NCBI GenBank assembly: GCA_017620315.1 | Contig: JAFZQQ010000242.1 | Span: 1 to 9,031 of the forward strand | Length of the DNA stretch: 9,031 nt | Reading direction: 5' to 3' | Source: Oscillospiraceae bacterium | Lineage (GTDB): Bacteria > Bacillota > Clostridia > Oscillospirales > Oscillospiraceae | Part shown: piece after piece, positions 1 to 6,316 of the stretch | Layout of the letters: each line of letters starts with the position of its first letter | Numbering within the stretch: position 1 is the first letter of the stretch | Made by a program: the position numbers and the translations under genes | Notes under the pieces: model-generated | The model's database searches: none | Told to the model about the DNA's origin: nothing | What the model saw: the letters and a program-made list of their open reading frames with translations, nothing else

Positions 1-697
1 AGAACACCATGTTCTCCTCCTCGAAGCGTATGGAGGAAAAGTGTTCAAAGTAATTGTCGTGCTCCTGCCCGAAGTCCACCCGTCCGTTGCTGTAGGTATC
101 GTAGTACAGCCCGTAGGAACCGGCGGAGTTTTCGCAGATATAGAAGGGCAGCTGCTTGTAGAGCGGATCGCCGCACTCGGCGCGAAAGCCCATCGCGTCC
201 CCCGCGCCGAGCGCGAAGCTGCGCAGCGACTTATTGACCGCGCCGCACTTGTCGCCAAGGCCGAATATGCGCTCCCCCTCCTCGCGGCGGGTGAAGTGCA
301 CCGAGCCGTCGCCCAGCTCGCCGTCGAAATTATAGGCAAGAGCGCTGCGATCCTGATACAAAATCCCGCATCCGTTTTCCGCGGTGATGCGGAAGTTTCG
401 AAGCTCCACGCGAAAGCGCACGCCGGAGAGCATGAAGCGCAGCTCCTTTTCGTCCTCCTCAAGCTCTGGACAAACGGTCTCAAGGCCCTCTGTCGACAGC
501 TTATCCCGTCCCTCAAGCGGGCAGTCTCCGCCGCCGGGGCAGACGCTCCACGTCGGCGTCAGCGGCACATCGTGCCGCAGCAGCGCGACACGTAGTATAT
601 GATCGAAAAAATCCAGGCGCATCGTGACGCCGTCCGCCTCGTATTCGAGCATGGACGGCGCGGCGCATTTTTTCACAAACCTGTGGTCAAATTTCAT
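1..697 (-). CDS. Glycoside hydrolase family 31 (alpha-glucosidase/alpha-xylosidase-like), N-terminal part; runs off left edge
   Basis: Reverse-strand frame open from the ATG at 697-695 to the window edge, giving 232 residues without a stop. Visible residues match the N-terminal beta-sandwich of GH31 enzymes: RIFGLGDKCGAVNK (143-156), DPLYKQLPFYI (177-187) and SYGLYYDTYSNGRVDFGQE (194-212), the classic GLGEk / dPLYkxiPF / yGlffDn order. The catalytic (beta/alpha)8 barrel with its two Asp residues lies outside the window, so activity and substrate (alpha-glucoside or alpha-xyloside) cannot be read. No signal peptide is visible (start MKFDHRFVKK), so it is probably cytoplasmic and acts on imported oligosaccharides. 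The start is supported by a GGGGGAG Shine-Dalgarno 8 nt upstream, embedded in the end of the esterase gene, and by an ATGA stop/start overlap with it, implying translational coupling. Family call is firm; specificity is unknown. Confidence 0.85.
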   Translation of the reverse strand, partial: MKFDHRFVKKCAAPSMLEYEADGVTMRLDFFDHILRVALLRHDVPLTPTWSVCPGGGDCPLEGRDKLSTEGLETVCPELEEDEKELRFMLSGVRFRVELRNFRITAENGCGILYQDRSALAYNFDGELGDGSVHFTRREEGERIFGLGDKCGAVNKSLRSFALGAGDAMGFRAECGDPLYKQLPFYICENSAGSYGLYYDTYSNGRVDFGQEHDNYFEHFSSIRFEEENMVF

Positions 698-2049
698 GCC
701 TTTGGCTCCCCCTTAAAAAGCGCGTTTGCGGTAAGCTTCCAATAATTCACACGTCCCATCGCCGTTCCCGACGGCGCAATGCGCATGACCCTTGTCCCGA
801 GGCCCGGCGTGGCCTGCTCCCACCGCGGCAGGCCCGGGCCGTTCGGATCGCCGCAGCGCGCAAAATTGGCAAGATATCCCGCAAGCTGCTCCGAAGCCTC
901 GCGGTCACGCGCACCGTAGGGTCTCCAGCTCCCGCGGAGCGTTTCAAACATATACCGCAGGTCAGAGGAGTGGAACGCACCGTTTTTGTCCCCCGGCGCG
1001 TCAAGATCAAAGTAGTAGATATAAGCGCCGTTGTCCCTTCCGAAGCGGCAGCCGATAAGCGCCAGCAGCGGCGCGTACATATCGTTGTTGGTAAAGCCCA
1101 GCATATAGTCGACCTTGAGCGGACGTTTTATCAGTTCGTCCACCGGAGCGGTGAGCAGAACGCCGTCGACGACCGGCATGGTGTTGTATACCGCATCCTT
1201 TCTGACGGCGCGCATAGCCTCCACCGTGTCAAAAAGCTTTTGCACCGGAAGCAGGCGCAGCTCGTCGAGACTGCGGCAGCCGGACGTCTTTATGAACTGC
1301 TCCCAGTAGGGATGCGTGTCCTCCGCTCTCTTCGGCAGAGCGAATTTCGGAAACTGTCCCGCGCCGGACATCATCACGGCGCGGCGGAAAAGCCCCTCGT
1401 TCTCTTTTCTCAGGCACATATACTGTATGGATATCGCCCCTGCGCTCTGGCCGAGCAGTGTGATGTTGTCCGCGTCGCCGCCGAAATCCGCGATATGCCG
1501 TCTGACCCAGCGGATCGCGGCGTACATGTCGTCAAGCCCGAAGTTGCCGTCACGTCCGTACTTCTCCTGTATCTCCCTGTGCGTCAGCCAGCCGAGCATA
1601 CCCACGCGATAGTTAATAAAAACCGTCACGACGCCGCGCGCGGCAAGACCGCAGCCGTCAAAGGGGCTCTCGGTATTGTATCCCGAGTCAAAGCCGCCGC
1701 CGTGAATAAAGACGACGACGGGGCAGTTTTCAGCCCGCAGCGGCGTAAAGATGTTGAGCCTCAGGCAATCCTCGCTGTAGCTGTATTCATCGCCCTCGCG
1801 GAATTCGCGCTTATAGAACCTGCGCGTCGGGTTCTCCAGATGCTCATGCGCCGCGCGGTTCTGCGGGCAGGCGGGGCCCGGCGCGGTCGCGTCCAGTTCT
1901 CCGTCCCACGAGTCAGCCGGGATGGCGTATTCAAATCGCCCGGCATGCGCGTAGGGTATGCCCAGAAAAACGCGGCAGCGCTCCGTTTCCAGTCCCGCGA
2001 GTCTTCCGCAGGCCGTGTCGACCACAATATGCTTCGCGGTGTCGTTCAT
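694..2049 (-). CDS. Type-B carboxylesterase/lipase family protein (alpha/beta hydrolase)
   Basis: 451 aa, somewhat short for the family (about 490-530). Predicted to hydrolyse carboxylic esters, possibly acyl groups on glycans or plant glycosides. Seen in the sequence: RVFLGIPYA near the N-terminus (26-34), SEDCLRLNI (92-100), oxyanion-hole HGGGF (116-120), nucleophile elbow GQSAG with Ser202 (200-204), and GAFHSSDLRYMF (357-368) carrying the expected catalytic His360. The acid position looks altered: the family's G-x-x-x-D-E-G motif reads GFTNNDM (318-324), with Met where Glu is expected, so the triad acid may be Asp323 or lie elsewhere. No signal peptide; likely cytoplasmic. Start ATG at 2049 is preceded by a GGGGAGGGG ribosome binding site. 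First gene after the promoter at 2089-2117, and overlaps the downstream GH31 gene by 4 nt (ATGA), so the two are expected to be co-expressed. Substrate unknown. Confidence 0.9.
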   Translation of the reverse strand: MNDTAKHIVVDTACGRLAGLETERCRVFLGIPYAHAGRFEYAIPADSWDGELDATAPGPACPQNRAAHEHLENPTRRFYKREFREGDEYSYSEDCLRLNIFTPLRAENCPVVVFIHGGGFDSGYNTESPFDGCGLAARGVVTVFINYRVGMLGWLTHREIQEKYGRDGNFGLDDMYAAIRWVRRHIADFGGDADNITLLGQSAGAISIQYMCLRKENEGLFRRAVMMSGAGQFPKFALPKRAEDTHPYWEQFIKTSGCRSLDELRLLPVQKLFDTVEAMRAVRKDAVYNTMPVVDGVLLTAPVDELIKRPLKVDYMLGFTNNDMYAPLLALIGCRFGRDNGAYIYYFDLDAPGDKNGAFHSSDLRYMFETLRGSWRPYGARDREASEQLAGYLANFARCGDPNGPGLPRWEQATPGLGTRVMRIAPSGTAMGRVNYWKLTANALFKGEPKA

Positions 2050-2088
2050 CGGTGCGCCCCTCCCCTTCGCATTTATTTCTGCACTTTG

Positions 2089-2117
2089 AGTTTATCGTCG
2101 CCAGACGTCCGTGTCAA
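2089..2117 (-). promoter_or_regulatory. Sigma-A-type promoter of the esterase-GH31 operon
   Basis: On the minus strand a perfect -35 TTGACA (2117-2112) is followed after exactly 17 bp by TAAACT (2094-2089; 4 of 6 matches to TATAAT). The expected transcription start is near 2082, giving a leader of about 30 nt that contains the esterase ribosome binding site. Location, orientation and spacing all fit the gene at 2049. Inferred by eye only. Confidence 0.75.
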
Positions 2118-2148
2118 GCCGAAAAGAAAGCTCGTTCCCACGTTTTGA

Positions 2149-2159
2149 AACCAGTGGTT
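2149..2159. promoter_or_regulatory. Palindrome AACCA-G-TGGTT, candidate operator
   Basis: A perfect 11-base palindrome around a central G in the divergent intergenic region, about 32 bp upstream of the -35 box of the esterase promoter and upstream of the regulator gene. It has the same AACC/GGTT half-sites as the palindrome at 2219-2228 but with a 3-base centre. A role in binding the adjacent XRE regulator is inference; a palindrome this short can arise by chance. Confidence 0.3.
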
Positions 2160-2206
2160 GAGAACTATCCAACAAATTGCGTATGGATTTTGCGGCCGCG
2201 CCGACT

Positions 2207-2212
2207 TATACT
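2207..2212 (+). promoter_or_regulatory. Likely -10 box (TATACT) of the XRE regulator gene
   Basis: TATACT (5 of 6 matches to TATAAT) lies 43 bp before the ATG at 2256. No good -35 box sits 16-18 bp upstream (the 17-bp position reads TGGATT), so the promoter is either weak or activator-dependent. Transcription would begin near 2219, inside the GAACCGGTTC palindrome. Confidence 0.4.
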
Positions 2213-2218
2213 GTGCTC

Positions 2219-2228
2219 GAACCGGTTC
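2219..2228. promoter_or_regulatory. Palindrome GAACCGGTTC at the predicted transcription start, candidate operator
   Basis: A perfect 10-base palindrome 6 bp downstream of the TATACT -10 box, covering the predicted +1 region of the XRE gene. This is where an auto-repressor would block transcription. XRE repressors bind short dyads as dimers; assigning this site to the adjacent regulator is inference. Confidence 0.35.
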
Positions 2229-2239
2229 CAAGAACGCAA

Positions 2240-2246
2240 AAAGGAG
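2240..2246 (+). promoter_or_regulatory. Ribosome binding site that fixes the XRE start
   Basis: AAAGGAG with GGAG at 2243-2246, 9 nt before the ATG at 2256. The reading frame stays open upstream to 2052, but that extension crosses the promoter region and lacks protein-like sequence, so this site decides the start. Confidence 0.8.
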
Positions 2247-2255
2247 AATCGAAAT

Positions 2256-3032
2256 ATGAATATCGGAGAAAAGCTCCGTGCGCTTCGCAAGTCAAAGAAG
2301 CTGACGCAGGAACAGCTTGCGGAGTATCTGAACGTATCGTCTCAGGCTGTCAGCAAGTGGGAAACAGGCCTTTCCAGCCCAGATATCGATATGCTGCCAC
2401 GGCTGGCGGTGCTGTTCGGCGTGACGGTCGACGAGCTTATCGATTTTGACCGTTATCGCATAGACAAAGAGGTCGATGAGCTCGTCGGCGAATCCGTTCC
2501 GCTGCGGCGCGAGCCGGAGAAGGCAGAGGCGTTTTACCGCAAGGCGCTCGAAAAATACCCGAACAATGAGGTTCTGCTCAACTGTCTGCTGATGGTCATC
2601 CCCCACGAGCGCATGCAGGAAAAGCTCAGGATCGGGCAGCGCCTGCTGGACTGCTCCGCCGACGACGAGGTCCGGCTCGACGTGTGCAGGATCCTGGCGG
2701 AGACCTGCCACTTAAACGACGAAAACGCAATGGCAGAGCACTATCTTGCCATGCTGCCCGAGCTGTATTTTCTGAAAACCGAGACCGCAGCCCTCATTCG
2801 CAGCGGCGACGCCCAGCTTGAGGAGATACGCAAGACGGAAAACGTGTGCTTCAGCATACTCACGACCATGCTGGCGCTGAGAATGCGCCGTGAAGGCGAC
2901 GACAAGTATCACGAGACAGCCCGCGAGCTCTTCGCCGTTTACGAGCGCATCGACCCCGAGCACGCCGATCACGCAAGCTCGCTTGAGGAAATGCTCGGCA
3001 GAAGGCTTGAATTTCCGCTTCTGAACGGCTGA
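2256..3032 (+). CDS. XRE-family helix-turn-helix transcriptional regulator with TPR-like C-terminal domain
   Basis: 258 aa. Residues 4-62 are a textbook Cro/C1-type HTH: GEKLRALRKSKKLTQEQLAEYL, NVSSQAVSKWETG (recognition helix about 27-38), then SPDIDMLPRLAVLFGVTVDELI. The remaining ~190 residues are predicted all-helical; EPEKAEAFYRKALEKYPNN (86-104) resembles a tetratricopeptide repeat, with further Leu-rich helices to the C-terminus. Such tails in clostridial regulators usually mediate dimerisation or sensing of a peptide or protein partner; no ligand can be read here. No membrane segment. Start chosen at 2256 from the AAAGGAG ribosome binding site and because the HTH begins at once. It is the only plus-strand gene in the window, divergent from the esterase-GH31 operon across about 206 bp and convergent with the peptidase gene. 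Control of itself and the divergent operon is plausible but unproven. Confidence 0.9.
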   Translation: MNIGEKLRALRKSKKLTQEQLAEYLNVSSQAVSKWETGLSSPDIDMLPRLAVLFGVTVDELIDFDRYRIDKEVDELVGESVPLRREPEKAEAFYRKALEKYPNNEVLLNCLLMVIPHERMQEKLRIGQRLLDCSADDEVRLDVCRILAETCHLNDENAMAEHYLAMLPELYFLKTETAALIRSGDAQLEEIRKTENVCFSILTTMLALRMRREGDDKYHETARELFAVYERIDPEHADHASSLEEMLGRRLEFPLLNG

Positions 3033-3037
3033 TCAAA

Positions 3038-3063
3038 GAGCCTGCCGGTTCTTCGGCAGGCTC
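3038..3063. terminator. Shared hairpin between convergent genes (probable bidirectional terminator)
   Basis: A perfect 10-bp stem (GAGCCTGCCG / CGGCAGGCTC) with loop GTTCTT lies 5 bp after the XRE stop and 24 bp beyond the peptidase stop. Minus-strand transcripts would have TTTGAT after the stem, a short U-run; plus-strand transcripts have AAATCAT, hence no U-tract. It should act better for the peptidase operon than for the regulator. Confidence 0.65.
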
Positions 3064-3087
3064 AAATCATCGGCGCTTCCTTGTCGG

Positions 3088-4734
3088 TCACACCGTCCAC
3101 ATATACTCGATCAGCGCCCGGGTCGCCGCAGGTATCACATGAAACAGGCTGTGCTTGTTCACGCGCTCGGCATAGGTGTGGTATTCCTTTCCGACGGGCC
3201 CGTAAATGACGCTCGGGATCGCGATGCTCTTCATTGCCTCAAAGTTGATACGATACGCGTCGCCCCAAAGCGGCATATTGCCGGACAGGCTCGCGTAGTC
3301 GAACGGCGCGGTCAGCGCGCTGTAGCTCAGGTCGGAAATACCGTTGAAGTAGTTTTCCGGCACGATGCTCTGACCGTATTCCCTCTTTGAAAACTCCGCG
3401 ACAAATTGAAGCGCCATGGTGCCGTATCCCTCCTTGCCCGCGACCTGATCGGAATGGACCGGCGGATAGTACGGCGGGGCGAAGCCAATCAGCGTGATCG
3501 GATACTGTATGCCGGAGTAGTTCAGCGTCTCCTCCATAATATTGACGGTCGCGTCGGGATAGCTCATACGGCCGCTGTCGACCTCCGCCGTCGCACGGGC
3601 ATACGCCGCGGCAAAGAACTTTTCAAAGCCGTCCCCGTCGCGCTCGCGCAGCAGAGCGCACAGCTCGCGGAAGCTCATGACGCACGGCTCGTAGTAGATT
3701 TGTTCAAGTCTCTCCGAGCGGTTCATGGTCTTGAACCTGCGGTAATCCCCGTCCATCTTTTCGACCTGCGCGGTGAACGCCTCGGCACAGATCTGTCTGA
3801 GCTTTCTCTCAATGTCCTCCGGCGTCGAGGAAAAGCTCAGCACCGTGAAATAACCGCAGGCGCGGTGCGGGATGGACACGTCGTAGCCGCGCTTCCTATC
3901 GCGCAGGCTTGCCCAGGTCGGCGGAACGGACGCCTCGTTCTCAAAGACGTCGCAGAATTCCAGCGAGCCGTTCGTCCGAAGATGGATCTCCGCAAGCAAG
4001 CTGACGGCAGACAGCCCCTCGTAATACTTCCCCGCGTGGGCCTTTTTCCCCTGCACAAGGACCGTCGGCATCACCTTGCCGACAGAGCCGAGCGGCAAAA
4101 CCAGCGTGCCGTCCACCTCGCGCGTCGGCTCCGGGTCTATCATCAGCTTATAGTTGAGGCCGTACCTGCTCTGAAGCATTCTGAAAACCTCGACCGCGCT
4201 GCGCATGCCCGCGGAATAGGATTCCTCGTCCGGCACGGGCACAAAAAGGATGCTGCCCCCCAGCGTTCCGGCCTCCGCCTGCCGGGCATACTCCTCAAAG
4301 AGCGCCGCGTGTATCGCAAGGCCGCCCTGCATATCCGCAACGCCGCGTCCCCAAAGCCATTCGCCGGACTCAAGATCGGCGCGCTGCTCCTCGGTCAGTG
4401 GAAAGTCTCTGAGCATTCTCTCAAGCTCAACGCTGCCGAGCCGATAGGCATAATCCTCCGCCGCGCCGTACTCCTCGGAGGAAACAATGTCAAAATGCCC
4501 GCTGAGCACAACGGTGTCCGTTTTCTTTCCGCGCAGCAGCGCATAGGGTACGCTGCGCCCATAGGGATCGTCTGGTATCTCGTATGCGCCCGTCTCCTCC
4601 GGGTGCTTTTGGAAATAGGGCATGGCTTTGAAAAAGTCCGTGAACCACTCTGCCTGAGTGCGTTCCGCCTCCGAGCAGGTCAGGCTTCTCACCGAAAGAA
4701 GCTTGGCAAGTATTTCGCGAATACGTTCCTCCAT
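3088..4734 (-). CDS. rocB: M20-family metallopeptidase/deacylase, RocB (arginine utilisation) type
   Basis: 548 aa, matching the long RocB branch of M20 (about 540-560) rather than the ~400 aa of ordinary M20 hydrolases. Expected to be a cytoplasmic zinc hydrolase releasing amino acids from N-acyl or peptide substrates; RocB's exact reaction is not established. Metal and catalytic motifs are intact and in order: LSGHFDIV (His80, Asp82), GRGVADMQGG (Asp134), PVPDEESYSAGMR (Glu170/Glu171), MIDPEPT (Asp200), KAHAG (His233, dimer-interface type), and C-terminal YGPVGKEYHTYAERV with His519 as the final metal ligand. No signal peptide. The start ATG at 4734 has AAAGGAG 5 nt upstream. It is last in the minus-strand run, 97 nt after glnA, separated by a strong hairpin at 4777-4812, so it may be co-transcribed at reduced level or have its own promoter. 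Family call is firm; the symbol is by similarity only. Confidence 0.85.
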   Translation of the reverse strand: MEERIREILAKLLSVRSLTCSEAERTQAEWFTDFFKAMPYFQKHPEETGAYEIPDDPYGRSVPYALLRGKKTDTVVLSGHFDIVSSEEYGAAEDYAYRLGSVELERMLRDFPLTEEQRADLESGEWLWGRGVADMQGGLAIHAALFEEYARQAEAGTLGGSILFVPVPDEESYSAGMRSAVEVFRMLQSRYGLNYKLMIDPEPTREVDGTLVLPLGSVGKVMPTVLVQGKKAHAGKYYEGLSAVSLLAEIHLRTNGSLEFCDVFENEASVPPTWASLRDRKRGYDVSIPHRACGYFTVLSFSSTPEDIERKLRQICAEAFTAQVEKMDGDYRRFKTMNRSERLEQIYYEPCVMSFRELCALLRERDGDGFEKFFAAAYARATAEVDSGRMSYPDATVNIMEETLNYSGIQYPITLIGFAPPYYPPVHSDQVAGKEGYGTMALQFVAEFSKREYGQSIVPENYFNGISDLSYSALTAPFDYASLSGNMPLWGDAYRINFEAMKSIAIPSVIYGPVGKEYHTYAERVNKHSLFHVIPAATRALIEYMWTV

Positions 4735-4776
4735 ATGGTCTCCTTTGAGCGGCCGCGCAGCGGCAAGTATGTGTTT

Positions 4777-4812
4777 AGAGGGTTGTGAAAAGCATTGTTT
4801 TCACAACCCTCT
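4777..4812. terminator. Perfect 15-bp hairpin between glnA and the M20 peptidase gene (terminator, attenuator or mRNA-stability element)
   Basis: AGAGGGTTGTGAAAA (4777-4791), loop GCATTG, and its exact complement (4798-4812). It starts 19 bp beyond the glnA stop codon. On the minus strand the stem is followed by AAACACATAC, so there is no U-tract and a classic intrinsic terminator is not supported; an A/U-rich segment lies at the loop end of the stem. On the plus strand it is followed by TTTGCAGCTTTTT, but no plus-strand gene precedes it. It may partly terminate or protect the glnA transcript 3' end. Confidence 0.5.
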
Positions 4813-4831
4813 TTGCAGCTTTTTCGGTTTC

Positions 4832-6256
4832 TTACAGGTTGTAATACCACTCGAACTCCGCAGGGTTAGGGATCGCTGCCATCGCCGCGCACTCCTTGCG
4901 CTTTCCGGCAATGAAGTTCTTCAACAGCGCCTCGGGGAACACGCTGCCCTTGGTGAGGTAATCATGATCTGCCTCAAGGGCGTCAAGCGCCGCGTTCAGA
5001 GAGGTCGGCAGCATATGGAGCTTTGCCTTTTCCTCCTCCGGAAGCGTGTAGAGGTTGACGTCGTAGGGGCCCCACCCGTTCTCGTGCGGGTCGATCTGCT
5101 TTTCGATGCCGTCAAGGCCCGCCATCAGCAGCGCCGCATAGCAGAAGTACGGATTGCAGGTCGCATCGGGATTTCTCAGCTCAAAGCGGCGCATATTCGG
5201 CGTTTTGGCGTATGCCGGGATGCGTATGACCGCGCTGCGGTTGCTTGTGACGTAGCCGACGGTAACGGGCGCCTCGAAGCCCGGAACCAGGCGCTTGAAC
5301 GAATTCGTGGAGGGATTCGTGATCGCGCAGAGCGAAGAAATGTGCTTGAGAAGTCCGCCCATGAACCAATGGGCCTCTTTGCTCAGGTGAGCATAGCCGT
5401 TGTCGTCGGAAAAGACGGGCTTTCCGTCTTTCATGAGCAGCATGTGGACATGCATTCCGCTGCCGGCCTCGCCGTAAACGGGCTTGGGCATGAAAGTCGC
5501 GCTCTTGCCGTACTTCAGCGCGGTGTTGCGGATGATGTACTTGATGAGCATCGTCGCGTCCGCCATCTTTGACATCTGGCCCAGCTTGGGCTCGATCTCG
5601 AACTGTCCGGCGCCTCCGACCTCGGGATGGTGATACTTGACGGGGATACCCGCCTCTTCCATCAGAAGGCACATCTCACTGCGGCAGTCATAGGTCCGGT
5701 CAAACGGCTTGGCGATGTGGTAGTGACCCTGCTTGGGAACGATCACTCCGTTGCCGCTGGAATCGCCGTTCCAGTATGCCTGCTCGGCGTCGATGCTCAT
5801 TCCGATCTCGTTCGGCGTGACCTTCCACGCCACGTCGTCGAAGAGATAGAACTCAAACTCCGGCAAAATCAGCATCGTATCCGCAACGCCGCTGTCCTTC
5901 ATATACTGCTCGGCGGCGATAACGATGTTGCGCGGATACTGGTCAAGCGGACGGTTCTGCGGATAGTCGATGATCATGGCGTTGCCGGTCATCGAGAGAG
6001 TCGGCGTCTCGCAGAAGGGATCGATCTGCGCGGTGTCGAGATCGGGGATGAAAACCATGTCGCTCTTCTCGATCACGGCATAGCCATAATTGGACGCGTC
6101 GAAGCCTATGCCGCTGGTCATAGTATCTTCCGTGAACCCTTGTGCGGGAATGGTCACATGGCGGTACTGGCCGTTGATATCGACCATTTTGAAGTCGACC
6201 ATCTTGATCCCGCGATCATGAATGAGCTTCATGATATCCTGCGTGCTTTTTGCCAT
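4832..6256 (-). CDS. glnA: Glutamine synthetase, type I (beta-like)
   Basis: 474 aa; makes glutamine from glutamate, ammonia and ATP as a cytoplasmic dodecamer, the main ammonia-assimilation step. Visible signatures: LPEFEFYLFD (131-140, metal-ligand Glu), GGAGQFEIE (214-222), GSGMHVHM (265-272), NPSTNSFKRLVPGFEAP (314-330, with flap Glu328), SNRSAVIRIP (338-347), RRFELRNPDATCNPY (356-370), and C-terminal EFEWYYNL. Overall order and length follow the GSI-beta form recalled from E. coli, including the region around 147-178 absent from short Bacillus-type enzymes and NLYTLP (401-406), with Tyr403 at the adenylylated Tyr position. The ammonia-site loop reads GFDASNYGY (51-59) instead of the usual FDGSS, though the Asp (53) is kept. 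The frame extends to 6301, but GGAGG 9 nt before 6256 and the conventional MAKSTQDIM start fix the ATG here. It follows livF by 60 nt. Confidence 0.95.
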   Translation of the reverse strand: MAKSTQDIMKLIHDRGIKMVDFKMVDINGQYRHVTIPAQGFTEDTMTSGIGFDASNYGYAVIEKSDMVFIPDLDTAQIDPFCETPTLSMTGNAMIIDYPQNRPLDQYPRNIVIAAEQYMKDSGVADTMLILPEFEFYLFDDVAWKVTPNEIGMSIDAEQAYWNGDSSGNGVIVPKQGHYHIAKPFDRTYDCRSEMCLLMEEAGIPVKYHHPEVGGAGQFEIEPKLGQMSKMADATMLIKYIIRNTALKYGKSATFMPKPVYGEAGSGMHVHMLLMKDGKPVFSDDNGYAHLSKEAHWFMGGLLKHISSLCAITNPSTNSFKRLVPGFEAPVTVGYVTSNRSAVIRIPAYAKTPNMRRFELRNPDATCNPYFCYAALLMAGLDGIEKQIDPHENGWGPYDVNLYTLPEEEKAKLHMLPTSLNAALDALEADHDYLTKGSVFPEALLKNFIAGKRKECAAMAAIPNPAEFEWYYNL

Positions 6257-6316
6257 TTGGCATTTCCTCCATTTTTTGCTTATATTATTATGCAATTGCA
6301 ATCCTTTTGACTTCCA
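6257..6316 (-). promoter_or_regulatory. livF-glnA spacer with GGAGG ribosome binding site, AT-rich stretch and 10-bp palindrome
   Basis: GGAGG at 6270-6266 sits 9 nt before the glnA ATG and settles its start. Upstream is an AT-rich run (TAATAATATAAG on the minus strand, 6279-6290) that could hold a -10 box, but no convincing -35 lies at the right distance. TGCAATTGCA (6291-6300) is a perfect palindrome and could be an operator. I see no GlnR-type TGTnA-N7-TnACA site. glnA may use read-through from liv, its own weak promoter, or both. Confidence 0.4.

Noticed and set aside
41..602. Plus-strand open frames at the left end
   Set aside because: The minus-strand frame over the same bases encodes a good GH31 N-terminal domain; the plus frames show no family features.
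970..2148. Long plus-strand open frame (392 codons) opposite the esterase gene
   Set aside because: It is an antisense shadow: Arg/His/Ala/Val-rich, without recognisable domains or a good ribosome binding site, and the opposite strand carries clear esterase motifs over the same bases.
2052..2255. N-terminal extension of the XRE regulator by 68 residues
   Set aside because: The extension covers the divergent promoter region, is not protein-like, and the AAAGGAG site plus immediate HTH support the ATG at 2256.
4752..4764. Small GC hairpin GCCGC-GCA-GCGGC in front of the peptidase ribosome binding site
   Set aside because: Only 5 bp of stem in GC-rich DNA; expected by chance and it does not cover the AAAGGAG site.
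3406..4788. Long plus-strand open frame (460 codons) opposite the M20 peptidase gene
   Set aside because: Open only because of the GC-rich codon bias of the peptidase gene. The translation is Arg/Leu/His-rich with no family motif, and it runs across the hairpin at 4777.
6257..6301. N-terminal extension of GlnA by 15 residues (start at 6301)
   Set aside because: No ribosome binding site at that start, and the extension would include the GGAGG site that properly serves the ATG at 6256.
4658..6310. Plus-strand open frames opposite glnA (4658-5572 and 5627-6310)
   Set aside because: Shadows of glnA, whose reverse-strand product is unmistakable over the whole stretch.
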